Assembly (NCBI RefSeq): GCF_002139875.1
Contig: NZ_CP018793.1
Coordinates: 248,001-312,000 of the forward strand
Direction: 5' to 3'
DNA: 64,000 nt
Source of the DNA: Campylobacter vicugnae
GTDB taxonomy: Bacteria; Campylobacterota; Campylobacteria; Campylobacterales; Campylobacteraceae
The position numbers were made by a program, and so were the translations under genes. The notes under the pieces were generated by a model. That model had not been told where the DNA came from and did not search any database. It worked only from the letters and a program-made list of their open reading frames with translations. Shown piece by piece: positions 9,453-20,381 of this stretch (position 1 is the stretch's first letter; every line of letters begins with the position of its first letter).

Positions 9453-9997
9453 TGACCTTAGTAGCCGGACTAGGCAACATCGGTAAGGAGTATGAAAATA
9501 CTCGCCATAATGTTGGATTTATGCTTATTGATTCTATGCTACAAGATGGCGGATATATCGATGTAAGTTCGGCTAAATTTCAAGGTGAGCTATATAAAAA
9601 AGGCTCACTTCTTCTTCTTAAACCATCAACATATATGAATGCAAGCGGCAAGTCTTTAAAGGCCGTTAATGATTTTTATAAACCTGATCATATCATTGTA
9701 GTACATGATGAACTTGATATCGCTTTTGGTGCTATAAGATTTAAAAATGGCGGAAGTAGCGGCGGTCATAATGGTATTAAATCAATTGATTCTTTAATAG
9801 GTAATAATTATGACAGAGTTCGCATAGGTATAGGGCGTGGTGATAAAGGCGTGATTAATTATGTTTTGAGTGATTTTGATAGTAATCAAATAAAACAACT
9901 CCCTGATATTTTACTACATGCTAAAAATGCAATTTTTGCTCTAGTTAGCTCAAAAGATATCGCAGCTGTCTCATCTAAATTTGCACTTAAAGCCTAA
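9452..9997 (+). CDS. pth: Peptidyl-tRNA hydrolase
   Basis: Releases tRNA from peptidyl-tRNA that drops off ribosomes. The 181 aa protein has the [17 protein letters not shown] signature (residues 6-22) with catalytic His19, the YMNASGKS motif (Asn63), VVHDELD (Asp86) and [10 protein letters not shown], all residues known to form the Pth active site. It is coupled to rplY by a 1 nt overlap. In C. jejuni an LptG-type permease gene follows pth; here a new promoter and nspC follow instead. Confidence 0.96.
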   Translation: MTLVAGLGNIGKEYENTRHNVGFMLIDSMLQDGGYIDVSSAKFQGELYKKGSLLLLKPSTYMNASGKSLKAVNDFYKPDHIIVVHDELDIAFGAIRFKNGGSSGGHNGIKSIDSLIGNNYDRVRIGIGRGDKGVINYVLSDFDSNQIKQLPDILLHAKNAIFALVSSKDIAAVSSKFALKA

Positions 9998-10019
9998 AAT
10001 TATCTTAATTTAAATTTGA

Positions 10020-10025
10020 TATAAT
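10020..10025 (+). promoter_or_regulatory. Promoter -10 element for nspC
   Basis: TATAAT within TTTGATATAATACC, 24 nt before the nspC ATG, in the 52 nt pth-nspC gap. Confidence 0.5.
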
Positions 10026-10049
10026 ACCATAATTAAATTTAGGATCAAT

Positions 10050-11183
10050 ATGAAATTACAAGATATTAAAACCCCAGCTTATGTATGTCAAAAAAGCAAG
10101 CTTGAGTCAAATTTAAATCTACTTCATTATGTTGCTAAAGAGAGTGGAGCAAAGGTTCTTTGTGCGCTTAAAGGTTTTGCATTTTCTCCTGGTATGCCGC
10201 TTGTTTCATCTATTTTAGATGGTGCTACTTGCAGTGGTTTAATTGAGGCTAAATATGCCAAAGAGCATGGTTTTAAAGAAATTCATACTTATTCTCCAGC
10301 TTTTAGCGATGATGATATAGATGAGGTTTTAGCTATTAGTCATCATGTGGTTTTTAATAGTTTTACACAGTGGAAAAGATTTGCTACTAAGGCTAAAAAT
10401 AGTAGCGCTAGCATAGGTTTAAGAGTAAATCCAAATGTCTCAGCTAGTCCAACTGATATGTATAACCCGTGTGCTAAATACTCACGACTTGGAATTACAA
10501 AACAAAATTTTGAATTTGATTTTCTTGATGGTATTGATGGGCTGCATTTTCATGCGCTTTGTGAAGAGAGTGCTTGGAGTCTTAAGATTGTTTTAGAGGC
10601 ATTTGAAGAGCAGTTTGGAGATATTTTACCGCGTATGAAGTGGGTAAATTTTGGTGGTGGGCATCATATTACTAAAAGTGGATATGATGTTGATTTGCTT
10701 ATTTTGCTTATTAAAAACTTTTCGCAAAAATATGGAGTTGAAGTCTATATAGAACCAGGAGAGGCTGTAGGTTGGGAGTGCGGATTTTTAATCGCAAGCG
10801 TGCTTGATATTGTAGATAATGAACAAAAGACTTGCATTATTGATGCTTCAGCTGAGTGCCATATGCCTGATACTATTTTAATGCCATATCGTCCAAAAAT
10901 AAGAGGTGAGAGTCAAAATGGCAAATTTAGCTATAGATTTGGTGGGGCTACTTGTTTGGCTGGAGATATTGTAGGGGCTGAAGCAGGAGATCCGATTTAT
11001 AGTTTTGATAACTCAATAAATATCGGTGATAAGGTAATCTTTGAAGATCAAATTCACTATACAATAGTTAAAAATACTACCTTTAATGGCGTAAAACTTC
11101 CAAGCTTAGCAATGATGGATAATGATGGCAAGGTTACTGTTTGTCGTGAGTTTGGCTATGATGATTATGCCAAGAGAAATTAA
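10050..11183 (+). CDS. nspC: Carboxynorspermidine/carboxyspermidine decarboxylase NspC
   Basis: PLP-dependent fold-III decarboxylase of 377 aa making spermidine or norspermidine from the carboxy form, the route campylobacters use instead of S-adenosylmethionine decarboxylase. The N-terminal barrel has PLP lysine Lys41 in CALKGFAF; the C-terminal part has the substrate and PLP motifs GGGHHIT, YIEPGEAVGWE and the AECHMPD and GDIVG elements that separate NspC from LysA. It has its own probable promoter and lies 7 nt before flhB. Confidence 0.93.
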   Translation: MKLQDIKTPAYVCQKSKLESNLNLLHYVAKESGAKVLCALKGFAFSPGMPLVSSILDGATCSGLIEAKYAKEHGFKEIHTYSPAFSDDDIDEVLAISHHVVFNSFTQWKRFATKAKNSSASIGLRVNPNVSASPTDMYNPCAKYSRLGITKQNFEFDFLDGIDGLHFHALCEESAWSLKIVLEAFEEQFGDILPRMKWVNFGGGHHITKSGYDVDLLILLIKNFSQKYGVEVYIEPGEAVGWECGFLIASVLDIVDNEQKTCIIDASAECHMPDTILMPYRPKIRGESQNGKFSYRFGGATCLAGDIVGAEAGDPIYSFDNSINIGDKVIFEDQIHYTIVKNTTFNGVKLPSLAMMDNDGKVTVCREFGYDDYAKRN

Positions 11184-11190
11184 GTAAGCT

Positions 11191-12267
11191 ATGGCAGACG
11201 ATCAAGAAAAGACAGAAGAAGCCACCCCCAAGAAGATTGAGGATGCTAGAAATAAAGGCAATGTCCCAAAATCGCAAGATTTAAGCGGTTTTGTTACCTT
11301 GCTTGTTGGGTGTGTTGCGCTTATTGCTTTGATGGGTTTTATGGGTGATAGGGTGATGAATTTATATCTATACTATCAAGATATAATTGGCACTCCGCTT
11401 ACTAGAGAGCTATTTTTTAAGATTGTAATTCACTCAATTTTTCAATGTTTGTTTATACTTTTACCTCTACTTATTTGTGTTATGATTGCTGGAATTATTG
11501 CTAATATTATGCAGTTTGGATTTATTTTTACTACTGAGCCGCTTACGCCAAATTTGTCTAAGCTTGATCCGATTAAGGGTCTTGCAAATCTTTTTTCTCT
11601 TAAAAAAGCGGTTGAGACGGTAAAAATTTTAGTTAAGGTTTCAGCTATTTTTGGTTGTGCGTTTTACGTATTTTTACAGTTTATCACTGAGTTGCCTTAT
11701 ACAATGTTTTACACGATGTTTGACCAGCTTGTATGGCTTAGAAATAAGATGTTTATTCTAGCTGGGATTATGCTGCTACTATTTATGCTTATTGCAATTG
11801 CTGATATTTTTATTGTTAGATATCAGTATTTTAAAGGGCTTAGAATGTCTAAGCAAGAAGTTAAAGATGAGTATAAACAGATGGATGGAGATCCACGCGT
11901 GAAGGGACGAATTCGCCAATTGCAGATGCAAGCAGCCAAGAAGCGTATGATGCAAAATATCCCAGCAGCCGATGCGATAATAACCAATCCAACTCACTAT
12001 GCTGTAGCTATCCGCTATGATAAGGATAAAGAGTCTGCTCCTGTTGTCTTAGCCAAAGGTGTTGATCATTTGGCTCTTCGTATTAGACAGATTGGGATTG
12101 AGCATGGGGTGCAGATTGTAGAAAATCCACCTCTTGCTCGTGAGCTGTATCGTCTGTGTGATATAGATGATCAAATCCCAGCTAATCTATTTAAGGCCGT
12201 GGCTGAAGTTTTAACATTTGTTTATTTAGGTAATAAGACTAAATTTGCTAAAAGATTAAATGGTTAG
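11191..12267 (+). CDS. flhB: Flagellar type III export switch protein FlhB
   Basis: Export-gate component that switches substrate class from rod/hook to filament. The 358 aa chain has the characteristic N-terminus EKTEEATPKKIEDARNKGNV, four hydrophobic segments (about residues 33-55, 83-110, 145-165, 188-210), and a cytoplasmic domain with the autocleavage motif NPTH at residues 266-269. FlhB is also needed for RpoN-dependent flagellar gene expression in Campylobacter (established knowledge). It is the last plus-strand gene before a convergent chemoreceptor. Confidence 0.96.
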   Translation: MADDQEKTEEATPKKIEDARNKGNVPKSQDLSGFVTLLVGCVALIALMGFMGDRVMNLYLYYQDIIGTPLTRELFFKIVIHSIFQCLFILLPLLICVMIAGIIANIMQFGFIFTTEPLTPNLSKLDPIKGLANLFSLKKAVETVKILVKVSAIFGCAFYVFLQFITELPYTMFYTMFDQLVWLRNKMFILAGIMLLLFMLIAIADIFIVRYQYFKGLRMSKQEVKDEYKQMDGDPRVKGRIRQLQMQAAKKRMMQNIPAADAIITNPTHYAVAIRYDKDKESAPVVLAKGVDHLALRIRQIGIEHGVQIVENPPLARELYRLCDIDDQIPANLFKAVAEVLTFVYLGNKTKFAKRLNG

Positions 12268-12380
12268 GATTTTTGTGAGTTGTATTATTAAAAATAATAA
12301 TTATCGCAAATAAGTATTTTAATAAATCTTTTTTAACTTATAAAATTTCTATGTATTATTATGCTTTAGTAATTAGATGT

Positions 12381-12415
12381 AATTTTGAATCCAAATTAAA
12401 TTTGGATTCAAAATT
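12381..12415. terminator. Bidirectional hairpin between convergent flhB and the chemoreceptor
   Basis: A perfect 16 bp inverted repeat (12381-12396 and 12400-12415) with a 3 nt TAA loop; both arms are A/T rich at their outer ends, so each strand gives a stem flanked by a short U- or A-rich run. It ends 6 nt before the chemoreceptor stop codon and serves both genes by position. Confidence 0.7.
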
Positions 12416-12421
12416 ATAGAT

Positions 12422-14422
12422 TTAAAACTTAAATTCGCTAATTTTATCTCTTAGATCTTCAGCTTTATGCTCTAAAGTATCAGATACTGAGCTAATCTTA
12501 TCCATAGAATCTGAGATATTTTGTAATCTATCATTTAGAGTTTTGTTGTTGCTTAGTAGATTATTTGTTTTATCATTTAACTCTTGTGAGCTAGCTATTG
12601 TTTGATTAGCTAGGGCGATGATGTGATCAATTCTATTATTTGCTGTTTGAATTGTATTTTGAATATTTTGAGCTTCATCAACAAATGTAGTAAAATCTTT
12701 TGAAGTATGTTGGATTTTATTGCTTACATCATCGATTGATCTAGTTATAGCATTAATTGTTACATCAATCTCATCTAAAGATTTACCAGTTCTTTCAGCT
12801 AGTTGTCTAACCTCATCAGCAACAACTGCAAAGCCTCTGCCATGTTCGCCAGCACGAGCTGCTTCTATAGCAGCATTAAGCGCAAGAAGATTTGTCTGAT
12901 CAGCTATATCAGAGATAGTTGTAAGGATATTTTTTACATTTTGAGCATCGGTATTTAGCATTGAAATATTAGTTAGTAGCTCTTGTTGGCGACTAGCATC
13001 AAGAGTAACAAGCTCAGAGAAATCAGATATTACATTAGAAGTCGAGCTTAATTCTTTTTTAGCTGTTAATATATCATTCATCGTATCATTGCTTTTTTGT
13101 GCGCTATCGCCTAGGCTATCTTCTACGCTATGACCAATTTTTTGTGAGTCGTTTGATAGTTTAAAGCCCTCTTGAGTATCGTTTTGAACTATTTTTGACT
13201 CATTTAATAGGTCATTTGCAATTTGTAGATTTTGTTGAATTTGGGTATCTAATTGACCAAATAGTTGTCGAATAACTCTTAAAAATCCCTCTATTTGCTC
13301 ATAGATTAGCCCGATCTCATCTTTGCCTTTGTTTAGAACATTGTTTGGTCTAATATCTTTTGTTTTTTGGACATATACTAGATAGTTTAGGATTTTAGCA
13401 ATTCTACTATTAATATTATGGATTATAATGTAACTAAATCCAAATGTAGCAATAAACGCAAAGGCTAAAATTCCAATTGAGAAAACAAGCACATCAATAT
13501 TGCTTTGTCTTATCTGGTCTATATCTTTGATCAATCTAGCTGCTAGTCTATCTTCTACCTGTTTTAAAATATCAATCTTTTTAGTTATAGTAGCAAACCA
13601 ATATGTACCACTAGTCTCAAATCCACCAGTAAATGCATTTTTCATCGCCACAGCTCTCATACGCTCGACTTCTTGAAAGTCTTTGTTGCCACTGGTTATA
13701 TTATTGTAATTGACTAATTCCTCAGTTGCTACATATTTTTTAAACTCTTCTATATATAGATTTTGAGCTACAACTAATGCGATAAATTTGTTATAAATTC
13801 CATCGCCGAATTTATCAGCTGAGAATGTATTTGATAAGACTGCTCTTTCTTGACCGGCATTTTCTTTGGCATTTATAAAGCTTACAAATGCAGTTAAAGA
13901 GCGGATTATCTCGTAGTTGTTTGAGATATTAGAGATTACTACTATATTGTTGATTAGCTTTGCGATTGTGCTTGTATAATAGCCTAAGACATCTCCTACT
14001 TTAACGCTAAAATTATCTACGCCACTTCTTATGGATTTGATATTATTTAATGCATTTACAGTATCTTTTATAGAGTCTCTAAGCTCTACTGGATATGCAT
14101 TTAACTCAAATTCAGCTAGATCTTGATTGAGTTTGTTTATCTCTTTATCGCTTAGTTGGCGTTGGTTTAGCAAGATTTTTTTAAAATCTTCACTTTTACT
14201 ACCAAGATATCCTGATGATGAACCTCTTTCTTTTTGTAATTCATGAATTACAAGTGAAATTTGAGATGAGAGCAAAATACCATCTTCAAGCAGCTGAGTT
14301 CGTTTGTAGGTATCATACTCTTTGTTAATTAGATTGCCAGCTATAATCATAGCAACGATTAAAGGGATTACAATTAGAATAAGCATTTTATTCTTAATTT
14401 TAAAATTGTCGAAGATTGACAT
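12422..14422 (-). CDS. Methyl-accepting chemotaxis protein with NIT-type sensor domain
   Basis: Transmembrane chemoreceptor of 666 aa. TM1 is at about residues 13-33, followed by a large periplasmic alpha-helical region with the two hallmarks of the nitrate/nitrite-sensing NIT family: a [14 protein letters not shown] segment and a later [13 protein letters not shown] segment. TM2 is at about 310-335, then a HAMP-like stretch and the conserved signalling hairpin ([17 protein letters not shown] onward, about residues 515-545). No C-terminal CheR/CheB pentapeptide is visible. Nitrate or nitrite as ligand is inferred from family naming only. It is monocistronic, with an AAAAGGATG ribosome site. 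Confidence 0.88.
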   Translation of the reverse strand: MSIFDNFKIKNKMLILIVIPLIVAMIIAGNLINKEYDTYKRTQLLEDGILLSSQISLVIHELQKERGSSSGYLGSKSEDFKKILLNQRQLSDKEINKLNQDLAEFELNAYPVELRDSIKDTVNALNNIKSIRSGVDNFSVKVGDVLGYYTSTIAKLINNIVVISNISNNYEIIRSLTAFVSFINAKENAGQERAVLSNTFSADKFGDGIYNKFIALVVAQNLYIEEFKKYVATEELVNYNNITSGNKDFQEVERMRAVAMKNAFTGGFETSGTYWFATITKKIDILKQVEDRLAARLIKDIDQIRQSNIDVLVFSIGILAFAFIATFGFSYIIIHNINSRIAKILNYLVYVQKTKDIRPNNVLNKGKDEIGLIYEQIEGFLRVIRQLFGQLDTQIQQNLQIANDLLNESKIVQNDTQEGFKLSNDSQKIGHSVEDSLGDSAQKSNDTMNDILTAKKELSSTSNVISDFSELVTLDASRQQELLTNISMLNTDAQNVKNILTTISDIADQTNLLALNAAIEAARAGEHGRGFAVVADEVRQLAERTGKSLDEIDVTINAITRSIDDVSNKIQHTSKDFTTFVDEAQNIQNTIQTANNRIDHIIALANQTIASSQELNDKTNNLLSNNKTLNDRLQNISDSMDKISSVSDTLEHKAEDLRDKISEFKF

Positions 14423-14583
14423 ATTTCATCCTTTTAAACTTGTGGATTTTATTTACTTGATATTTTACTCTTAATAGATTATTTTTAGATTAAAATTTGG
14501 GTTTTTTATGAAAAAAATTATTTTATAGTTAAATATATTTTTATAAATTTTATTTTAGTATAAAAACATATAGAATTATTATT

Positions 14584-14625
14584 AAATTCAGAGCCACATT
14601 AACTCTTTTTTGCGACTCTAAATTT
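14584..14625 (-). terminator. Probable terminator of the pyrB-pyrC-pseudopilin transcript
   Basis: Read on the minus strand, two 14 nt arms (14625-14612 and 14597-14584) pair fully when G-U wobbles are allowed, around a 14 nt loop. It lies directly after the pseudopilin stop codon. There is no strong U-tract, so efficiency is uncertain. Confidence 0.45.
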
Positions 14626-14632
14626 AAATAGT

Positions 14633-15061
14633 TTATTTAAATATTCCACTACTACTTAGAGTGATATCATTATCTATCCACTCTTTAACAGCTGGGATTT
14701 TAACTAAGGTAGCACATAGTGGCTCATCTTGAATATTAGCATTATTAATCTCAATAGAATCACTTGTAAGAGTGATATTTAGGCACCTTGTCCAAGCTTC
14801 GTTTTTATCTAGTGATTTTTTATATGTTGGGGCAAGTTGCTCTAAATTGCTTTGAGATTTTAATTCACCAGCTGGTAGTTTGCCATTTATAGTATAGTAT
14901 GCAGTAAGCTGAACTATAGTATCTTTAAGCAATGTAGCCGATGTTACTGCACTTGCATCATCTTTAGTTGCAACTAGCCTAGGTACTGCGATACTAGCTA
15001 AAATGCCAAGCACCACAATAACAAATACAAGCTCAATCATAGTAAATGCATTTCTCATCAC
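14633..15061 (-). CDS. Type II secretion / type IV pilin-like pseudopilin
   Basis: The protein is 142 aa with a textbook class III signal: a short basic leader MMRNA, then FTMIELVFVIVVLGILASIA, i.e. prepilin cleavage before Phe with Glu at +5 and a single N-terminal hydrophobic helix. The rest is a small globular domain with two cysteines (in TRCLNIT and EPLCATL) that may form a disulfide, as in minor pilins. It starts inside the pyrC stop codon (ATGA overlap). No other pilus or secretion gene is in the window, so its machine is unknown; competence or secretion pseudopili are the usual settings. Confidence 0.8.
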   Translation of the reverse strand: MMRNAFTMIELVFVIVVLGILASIAVPRLVATKDDASAVTSATLLKDTIVQLTAYYTINGKLPAGELKSQSNLEQLAPTYKKSLDKNEAWTRCLNITLTSDSIEINNANIQDEPLCATLVKIPAVKEWIDNDITLSSSGIFK

Positions 15062-16338
15062 GCCACCACATTTGGAAAATCATATACTAATCTTCCAGAT
15101 TTTATAGTTTTGATTGCAGCACCTTTTAGCTTTTTGCCTAAAAGTGGTGAGTTTTGTGATTTGGATTTATTTAGCTTCTCATCGTAGAGATATTCAAAAT
15201 CAGGATCGACAATTGTAATATCAGCCAAATAACCCTCAGCGATAACTCCTCTATCGTTTAGTTTTAGTAGTTTGGCTGGATTTAGGCTAGTTAGTTCTAC
15301 CATTTTATTTAAATTTATCACCCCATCACGAACTAAATTTAAAGTAAGTGGAATGAGCGTTTGAAGACCTAAAATTCCAAATGGAGCCTTATCAAATTCT
15401 CTTTGTTTTTCATCATTATGATGTGGAGCGTGGTCAGTACAGATGATATCTATAACTCCATTTTTTAGCCCCTCTCTCATCGCTTCTACATCAGCTTTAG
15501 TGCGAAGCGGTGGAGACATTTTGTAATTTGTATCGTAGTTTTCTAGCTCACTCTCATCAAAAGTAAAGTGGTGCGGGCAGACTTCACAAGTGATATTTAT
15601 CCCCTCTTTTTTAGCTGTCTCTATCAGTTTTAAACTCCATGCACTACTAACATGAGCTATATGGATATGGCCACCTGTGAGCTTAGCTAGTAGCATATCA
15701 CGGCTTATCATTATCTCTTCTTGTTCTCTTGGCATACCTTTGATGCCTAGCTTCATAGACATTTGGCCTTCATTCATATGGCCATTTCTACATAGTGAGC
15801 AGTCTTGAGAGTGATTGATAATAAAAGAGCCATGAAATGCCGAGTATTCAAGTGCAGCACGCATTACATCACTAGAACTAACAGGCAATCCATCATCACT
15901 AAATGCTACACATCCAGCCTCGCTCATCTCGCCCATTTCAGTGATACCGCCACCTTTCATACCTTTAGTTATAGCGCCAATTGGCATTAGATCTATTAAG
16001 CCGCGTTTTTTAGCCTTTTCTATCATATCTCTAGTTATTGTAGCATTATCATTTACTGGGTTTGTGTTCGCCATTGGGCAACAAGCAGTTACCCCGCCAG
16101 CTACTGCAGTTTGCGATCCAGTGATAATATCATCTTTATACTCAAATCCTGGATCTCTAAAATGCACATGGATATCAATTAAGCCCGGCATAACTAGTTT
16201 GCCATTAGCATCTATTACTATATCAGCAGATGGCTCATCTGTAGTAATGGTGATAATTTTATCATCTTGCATTAATATATTTGCTTTTTTGCTCTCGTTG
16301 GCATTGATTATTGTTCCATTTTTTATTAAAGTTTTCAT
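15058..16338 (-). CDS. pyrC: Dihydroorotase
   Basis: Third step of pyrimidine synthesis, cyclising carbamoyl aspartate to dihydroorotate. The 426 aa length and the GLIDIHVHFRDPG metal motif place it with class I (long) dihydroorotases. Further family motifs are the NHSQD and HIAHVSS histidines and the late ICTDHAPHH metal/substrate segment. It overlaps pyrB by 1 nt upstream and the pseudopilin by 4 nt downstream. With all active-site motifs present it is probably catalytic, although some long forms are inactive partners of PyrB. Confidence 0.92.
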   Translation of the reverse strand: MKTLIKNGTIINANESKKANILMQDDKIITITTDEPSADIVIDANGKLVMPGLIDIHVHFRDPGFEYKDDIITGSQTAVAGGVTACCPMANTNPVNDNATITRDMIEKAKKRGLIDLMPIGAITKGMKGGGITEMGEMSEAGCVAFSDDGLPVSSSDVMRAALEYSAFHGSFIINHSQDCSLCRNGHMNEGQMSMKLGIKGMPREQEEIMISRDMLLAKLTGGHIHIAHVSSAWSLKLIETAKKEGINITCEVCPHHFTFDESELENYDTNYKMSPPLRTKADVEAMREGLKNGVIDIICTDHAPHHNDEKQREFDKAPFGILGLQTLIPLTLNLVRDGVINLNKMVELTSLNPAKLLKLNDRGVIAEGYLADITIVDPDFEYLYDEKLNKSKSQNSPLLGKKLKGAAIKTIKSGRLVYDFPNVVA

Positions 16339-17270
16339 TATAGCCCTTTTAGATTTTTATAAACTATATCTAATATAGCCATACGCACAGCTACGCCATT
16401 TTCTACTTGTGATAAGATTGTAGATATGCGTGGATCATCAGCTACATCGCTATTTAACTCTACTCCACGATTGATTGGTCCTGGATGGAGGATTATTACA
16501 TTTTCTTTTGCTTTTTGCATTCTAGCTTTGCTTAGTCCAAAATATCTGCAATACTCTCTAATGCTTGGAAATGGAGTCTCATCATCACTTCTTTCTAGCT
16601 GAATTCTAAGCATTATAATAGCATCGCTTCCACTGACTGCCTCATCCATATCTTTGCAAATTTCACAACCAAAAACCTTGGCATATTGCATCATTTGTGG
16701 TGGCCCAAATAGTTTAACTTTTATACCTAATGTTTGCATAGCATAGATATTTGATCTAGCTACTCTAGAGTGAGCTATATCACCAATGATTGAAACTGTA
16801 AGATTATTAAATGAGCCAAATTTTTCATATATTGTAAAGAGATCTAATAACGCTTGAGTAGGATGCTCATTGCAACCATCTCCTGCATTTATCACACAGC
16901 TAGGAGTGCGAGAAGCGACAAATTGCGCTGCACCTGAACTACTATGGCGCATTATAAAGATATCTGTTTGCATAGATTCTATATTTTTGATTGTATCTAT
17001 TAGGGTTTCGCCTTTATTGGTGCTTGAGTTACTAGCAGTGAAATTTATAGCATCACTAGATAGCCTTTTGGCTGCAATTTCAAAGCTTGTGCGAGTTCTA
17101 GTAGAGTTTTCAAAAAATGAATTTACAACCGTTACACCTTTTAGAAGTGGAGACTTTTTCTCATTTTGTAAATTTAAATTTTTGTAATCTTTAGCTAGGT
17201 TTAAAATTTGATATATATCCTCGGTGGTAAGATCTTTTGTAGAGATGAGATCCTTTTTGGAGTATGCCAT
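16338..17270 (-). CDS. pyrB: Aspartate carbamoyltransferase catalytic chain
   Basis: Transfers carbamoyl phosphate to aspartate, the committed pyrimidine step. The 310 aa protein has the carbamoyl-phosphate loop FENSTRTRTSFE (about residues 53-64), HPTQALLDL and HPGPINRGVE near the C-terminus. No pyrI regulatory chain is adjacent. It is the first gene of pyrB-pyrC-pseudopilin and is transcribed away from rho across a 192 nt spacer, with an AAAGGGG ribosome site before the ATG. Confidence 0.95.
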   Translation of the reverse strand: MAYSKKDLISTKDLTTEDIYQILNLAKDYKNLNLQNEKKSPLLKGVTVVNSFFENSTRTRTSFEIAAKRLSSDAINFTASNSSTNKGETLIDTIKNIESMQTDIFIMRHSSSGAAQFVASRTPSCVINAGDGCNEHPTQALLDLFTIYEKFGSFNNLTVSIIGDIAHSRVARSNIYAMQTLGIKVKLFGPPQMMQYAKVFGCEICKDMDEAVSGSDAIIMLRIQLERSDDETPFPSIREYCRYFGLSKARMQKAKENVIILHPGPINRGVELNSDVADDPRISTILSQVENGVAVRMAILDIVYKNLKGL

Positions 17271-17366
17271 TTTTGCCCCTTTTTTTAATACGATATTTTA
17301 TCTAGATTTGGCTTAATGGTAGATTTAATTTTGAAATTTTATTAATTTATTTAAATTCAAATTTTA

Positions 17367-17395
17367 TTGACAATTTAAGAAAATTTGTATAGAAT
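17367..17395 (+). promoter_or_regulatory. Probable sigma-70 promoter for rho
   Basis: TTGACA at 17367-17372, 17 nt spacer, TAGAAT at 17390-17395 preceded by TG (extended -10 form TGTATAGAAT). The rho ATG is 68 nt downstream. Confidence 0.5.
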
Positions 17396-17462
17396 TAGAA
17401 CTTTAAAACTACAATTTTATTCGTTGTAACTGCTTATTTATTCACAATATTAAAGAGGACTA

Positions 17463-18782
17463 ATGGAAAGTAAGGAAACTGCTCAACAGACTAAAAAACA
17501 GCACACACGCACTCATACGCCAGTTGATGGTTATAAAATAGAAGAGCTTAGACTTCAAGATTTAGATAGCTTAGTTGCCATCGCTGAAGAGGTCGGGGTA
17601 CAAAATCCTAGAGAATTTCGTCGTCAAGAGCTTGTATTTGAGATTTTAAAAGCTCAAACTAAGCAAGGCGGGTTTATCTTATTTACTGGAATTTTGGAGA
17701 TTGTAGAGGGTGGTTATGGATTTTTAAGATCCACTGATGCCAACCTAAGCGACTCAGCAAATGATACTTATGTAAGTTTAAGCCAGATTAAAAAATTTGC
17801 TCTAAGAGTTGGTGATATTATCACAGGTCAAGTACGAGAACCAAGGGAGCAAGAGAAGTATTATGCTCTTTTAAAAATAGAGGCAATCAATTATAAATCT
17901 ATAGCCGAAGCAAAAGAAAGACCGCTATTTGATAATTTAACTCCACTATTTCCAAATCAAAAAATTCAACTAGAATATGATCCGATGAAGCTTACTGGTA
18001 GGGTACTTGATCTATTTACTCCAATTGGTAAGGGTCAGCGTGGCTTGATTGTTGCTCCACCTCGCACTGGTAAAACTGAGCTAATGAAAGAGTTAGCTCA
18101 CGGTATTACAAGAAATCATCCAGAAGTTGAGCTAATAGTCTTGTTAATTGATGAGCGTCCCGAAGAGGTTACTGATATGCAGCGCAGCGTACGCGGAGAG
18201 GTATTTAGCTCTACATTTGATCTGCCTGCTTCAAACCATGTAAGGGTAGCTGAGTTAGTTATAGAAAAAGCTAAAAGATTAGTAGAAATGGGTAAAGATG
18301 TTGTTATCTTGCTTGATAGTATTACTCGTCTTGCAAGAGCCTATAATACAGTAACTCCAAGTAGTGGTAAGGTATTAAGTGGTGGCGTTGATGCAAATGC
18401 CTTACATAAGCCAAAGAGATTTTTTGGTGCAGCTAGAAATATAGAAAATGGTGGAAGTTTAACCATAGTAGCTACTGCTCTTATAGATACTGGTTCGCGT
18501 ATGGATGATGTGATATTTGAAGAGTTTAAAGGTACTGGAAATAGCGAGATTATCCTAGATCGTACTATCTCAGATCGTAGAATTTATCCAGCTGTTAATA
18601 TCTTAAAATCAGGCACAAGAAAAGATGAGCTTTTACAAGGCAGTGATGATCTGGGCAAAATTTGGGCGATACGCAATATTATAGCTACAATGGATGATAT
18701 TGAGGCTCTTAAATTCTTATACTCAAAAATGTTAAAAACAAAAAACAATAAAGAGCTTCTAAGTATAATGAACGAGGGCTAA
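17463..18782 (+). CDS. rho: Transcription termination factor Rho
   Basis: RNA-dependent helicase that terminates transcription. The protein is 439 aa: a short polar N-terminal extension, the Rho N-terminal helical domain (about residues 25-60), the cold-shock-like RNA-binding domain (GGYGFLRS and following), then the RecA-type ATPase with Walker [11 protein letters not shown], Walker [17 protein letters not shown] and the Q/R-loop sequences. It is followed by dnaX after 2 nt. Confidence 0.96.
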   Translation: MESKETAQQTKKQHTRTHTPVDGYKIEELRLQDLDSLVAIAEEVGVQNPREFRRQELVFEILKAQTKQGGFILFTGILEIVEGGYGFLRSTDANLSDSANDTYVSLSQIKKFALRVGDIITGQVREPREQEKYYALLKIEAINYKSIAEAKERPLFDNLTPLFPNQKIQLEYDPMKLTGRVLDLFTPIGKGQRGLIVAPPRTGKTELMKELAHGITRNHPEVELIVLLIDERPEEVTDMQRSVRGEVFSSTFDLPASNHVRVAELVIEKAKRLVEMGKDVVILLDSITRLARAYNTVTPSSGKVLSGGVDANALHKPKRFFGAARNIENGGSLTIVATALIDTGSRMDDVIFEEFKGTGNSEIILDRTISDRRIYPAVNILKSGTRKDELLQGSDDLGKIWAIRNIIATMDDIEALKFLYSKMLKTKNNKELLSIMNEG

Positions 18783-18784
18783 AA

Positions 18785-20374
18785 GTGAAAGCCTTAGCAC
18801 TTAAATATCGCCCAAAGAGTTTTGATGAGCTAATCGGTCAAGAGGTTGTAGCCAATACTCTTACGCATGCTCTTGACTCTAATAGATTGGGTCATGCATA
18901 TCTATTTTCTGGTCTTAGAGGAAGTGGCAAGACTAGTAGTGCTAGGATTTTTGCTAAAGCTCTTTTATGTAGCAAAGGTATTAGTGCGCATCCATGCGAA
19001 GTTTGTGCTAACTGCGTAATGGCTAATGAAAATCGCCATATGGATATTATTGAAATGGACGCAGCAAGCCATAGAAAAATCGATGATATTAGAGAGTTAA
19101 TTGAACAGACTAAATATTCTCCAAGTAGTGCTAGATTTAAAGTATTTATAATAGATGAAGTTCATATGCTTACTAAAGAGGCTTTTAATGCACTTTTAAA
19201 GACGCTTGAAGAGCCGCCTGAATATGTCAAATTTATTCTAGCTACAACTGATCCACTTAAGCTTCCAGCTACTGTTTTATCTCGTACCCAGCACTTTAGA
19301 TTTCACTCTATTGCCAAAGCTAGCGTGGTTAAGCATCTTGAGTTTATATTAAATAAAGAAGGAATTGAATTTGAAGAGCGAGCTTTAGAAGTGCTAGCTA
19401 GAAGCGGTGGAGGAAGCCTTAGAGATACGCTTACTTTACTTGATCAAGCTATAATTTATTCACACCAAAAGCTTACCCATAAAGTTATTGTAGATATGCT
19501 AGGACTCCTTGATCCAGCTAAGGTAGATGAGATATTTGCCGTGATTAACTCAAGGGATAAAAATGAGCTTTTAAAACTTTTGCACGAGTTGCAAAACTAT
19601 GATTCTAGCTCTATTATTGATGAGCTAATAGAGAATTTAAAATATAAATTTATCCATCAAAATGGTGATTTTTCGCTTTTGATTTTTGAGAGATTTTTTA
19701 GAATTTTGAGTGAAGCAAAATCTATGTTAAATAGCTCAGCTGATCCGGAGTTTGTGTTATTTATCACTTTATTTATGATGCTTGAGGCATTTAATCTTAC
19801 AAATATTGATGATGCGATATCATCACTAAAATCACAAAATAGCACCCCTGCAAATCAAGTAGCCCAAATTCAACCACAAGCTATACCAAATCAAACCATA
19901 ATCAAACCACAATCAAAAGATGATTATCAGATTTTTGTAGATGCTTTATATGATAAAAGCTATGAGCTAGGCGTACTTTTTGATGAGTGCGTAAGATTAA
20001 TAGGGTTTGAAAATGGAACTTTAAGCCTTGAATTTGCGATGAGTAATGAGCGGCTAACTTTTGCTAGAAAGTATTATAATGAAGTGATTTTGCCATCTGC
20101 AAAGGGAGTTTATGGGCAAGATATTAAGCTTGTAGTTCAAAAGAGCGAACCAAAAAAAACCACTCTTTTAAGTCGCGCTCCACTTCCTCCAGTAATAGAA
20201 CAAAATCAAAATATAGAAAATGAAGTAAATAAACAAACAAATGAGTTAAACTCAAAAGCAAATAGCCAGGCAAAAGGAGTGCTATCATTAAAATCATCAA
20301 TGAGCCAAGAGGAGATAAATTTAAAAGAGTTAAAACGGCTATTTGGCGAGCCGCAGATTTTATCAAATAGTTAG
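18785..20374 (+). CDS. dnaX: DNA polymerase III subunit gamma/tau
   Basis: Clamp-loader ATPase of 529 aa. The N-terminal AAA+ domain has Walker [12 protein letters not shown], a zinc site with four cysteines (C-x-x-x-x-x-x-x-x-C-x2-C-x2-C around residues 60-80), the DEVHML box and the sensor-1 region. The C-terminal part after about residue 360 is variable and Q/N rich. Start is GTG at 18785, two bases after the rho stop. No obvious ribosomal frameshift site for a separate gamma form was noticed. Confidence 0.93.
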   Translation: MKALALKYRPKSFDELIGQEVVANTLTHALDSNRLGHAYLFSGLRGSGKTSSARIFAKALLCSKGISAHPCEVCANCVMANENRHMDIIEMDAASHRKIDDIRELIEQTKYSPSSARFKVFIIDEVHMLTKEAFNALLKTLEEPPEYVKFILATTDPLKLPATVLSRTQHFRFHSIAKASVVKHLEFILNKEGIEFEERALEVLARSGGGSLRDTLTLLDQAIIYSHQKLTHKVIVDMLGLLDPAKVDEIFAVINSRDKNELLKLLHELQNYDSSSIIDELIENLKYKFIHQNGDFSLLIFERFFRILSEAKSMLNSSADPEFVLFITLFMMLEAFNLTNIDDAISSLKSQNSTPANQVAQIQPQAIPNQTIIKPQSKDDYQIFVDALYDKSYELGVLFDECVRLIGFENGTLSLEFAMSNERLTFARKYYNEVILPSAKGVYGQDIKLVVQKSEPKKTTLLSRAPLPPVIEQNQNIENEVNKQTNELNSKANSQAKGVLSLKSSMSQEEINLKELKRLFGEPQILSNS

Positions 20375-20381
20375 GAAAAAT

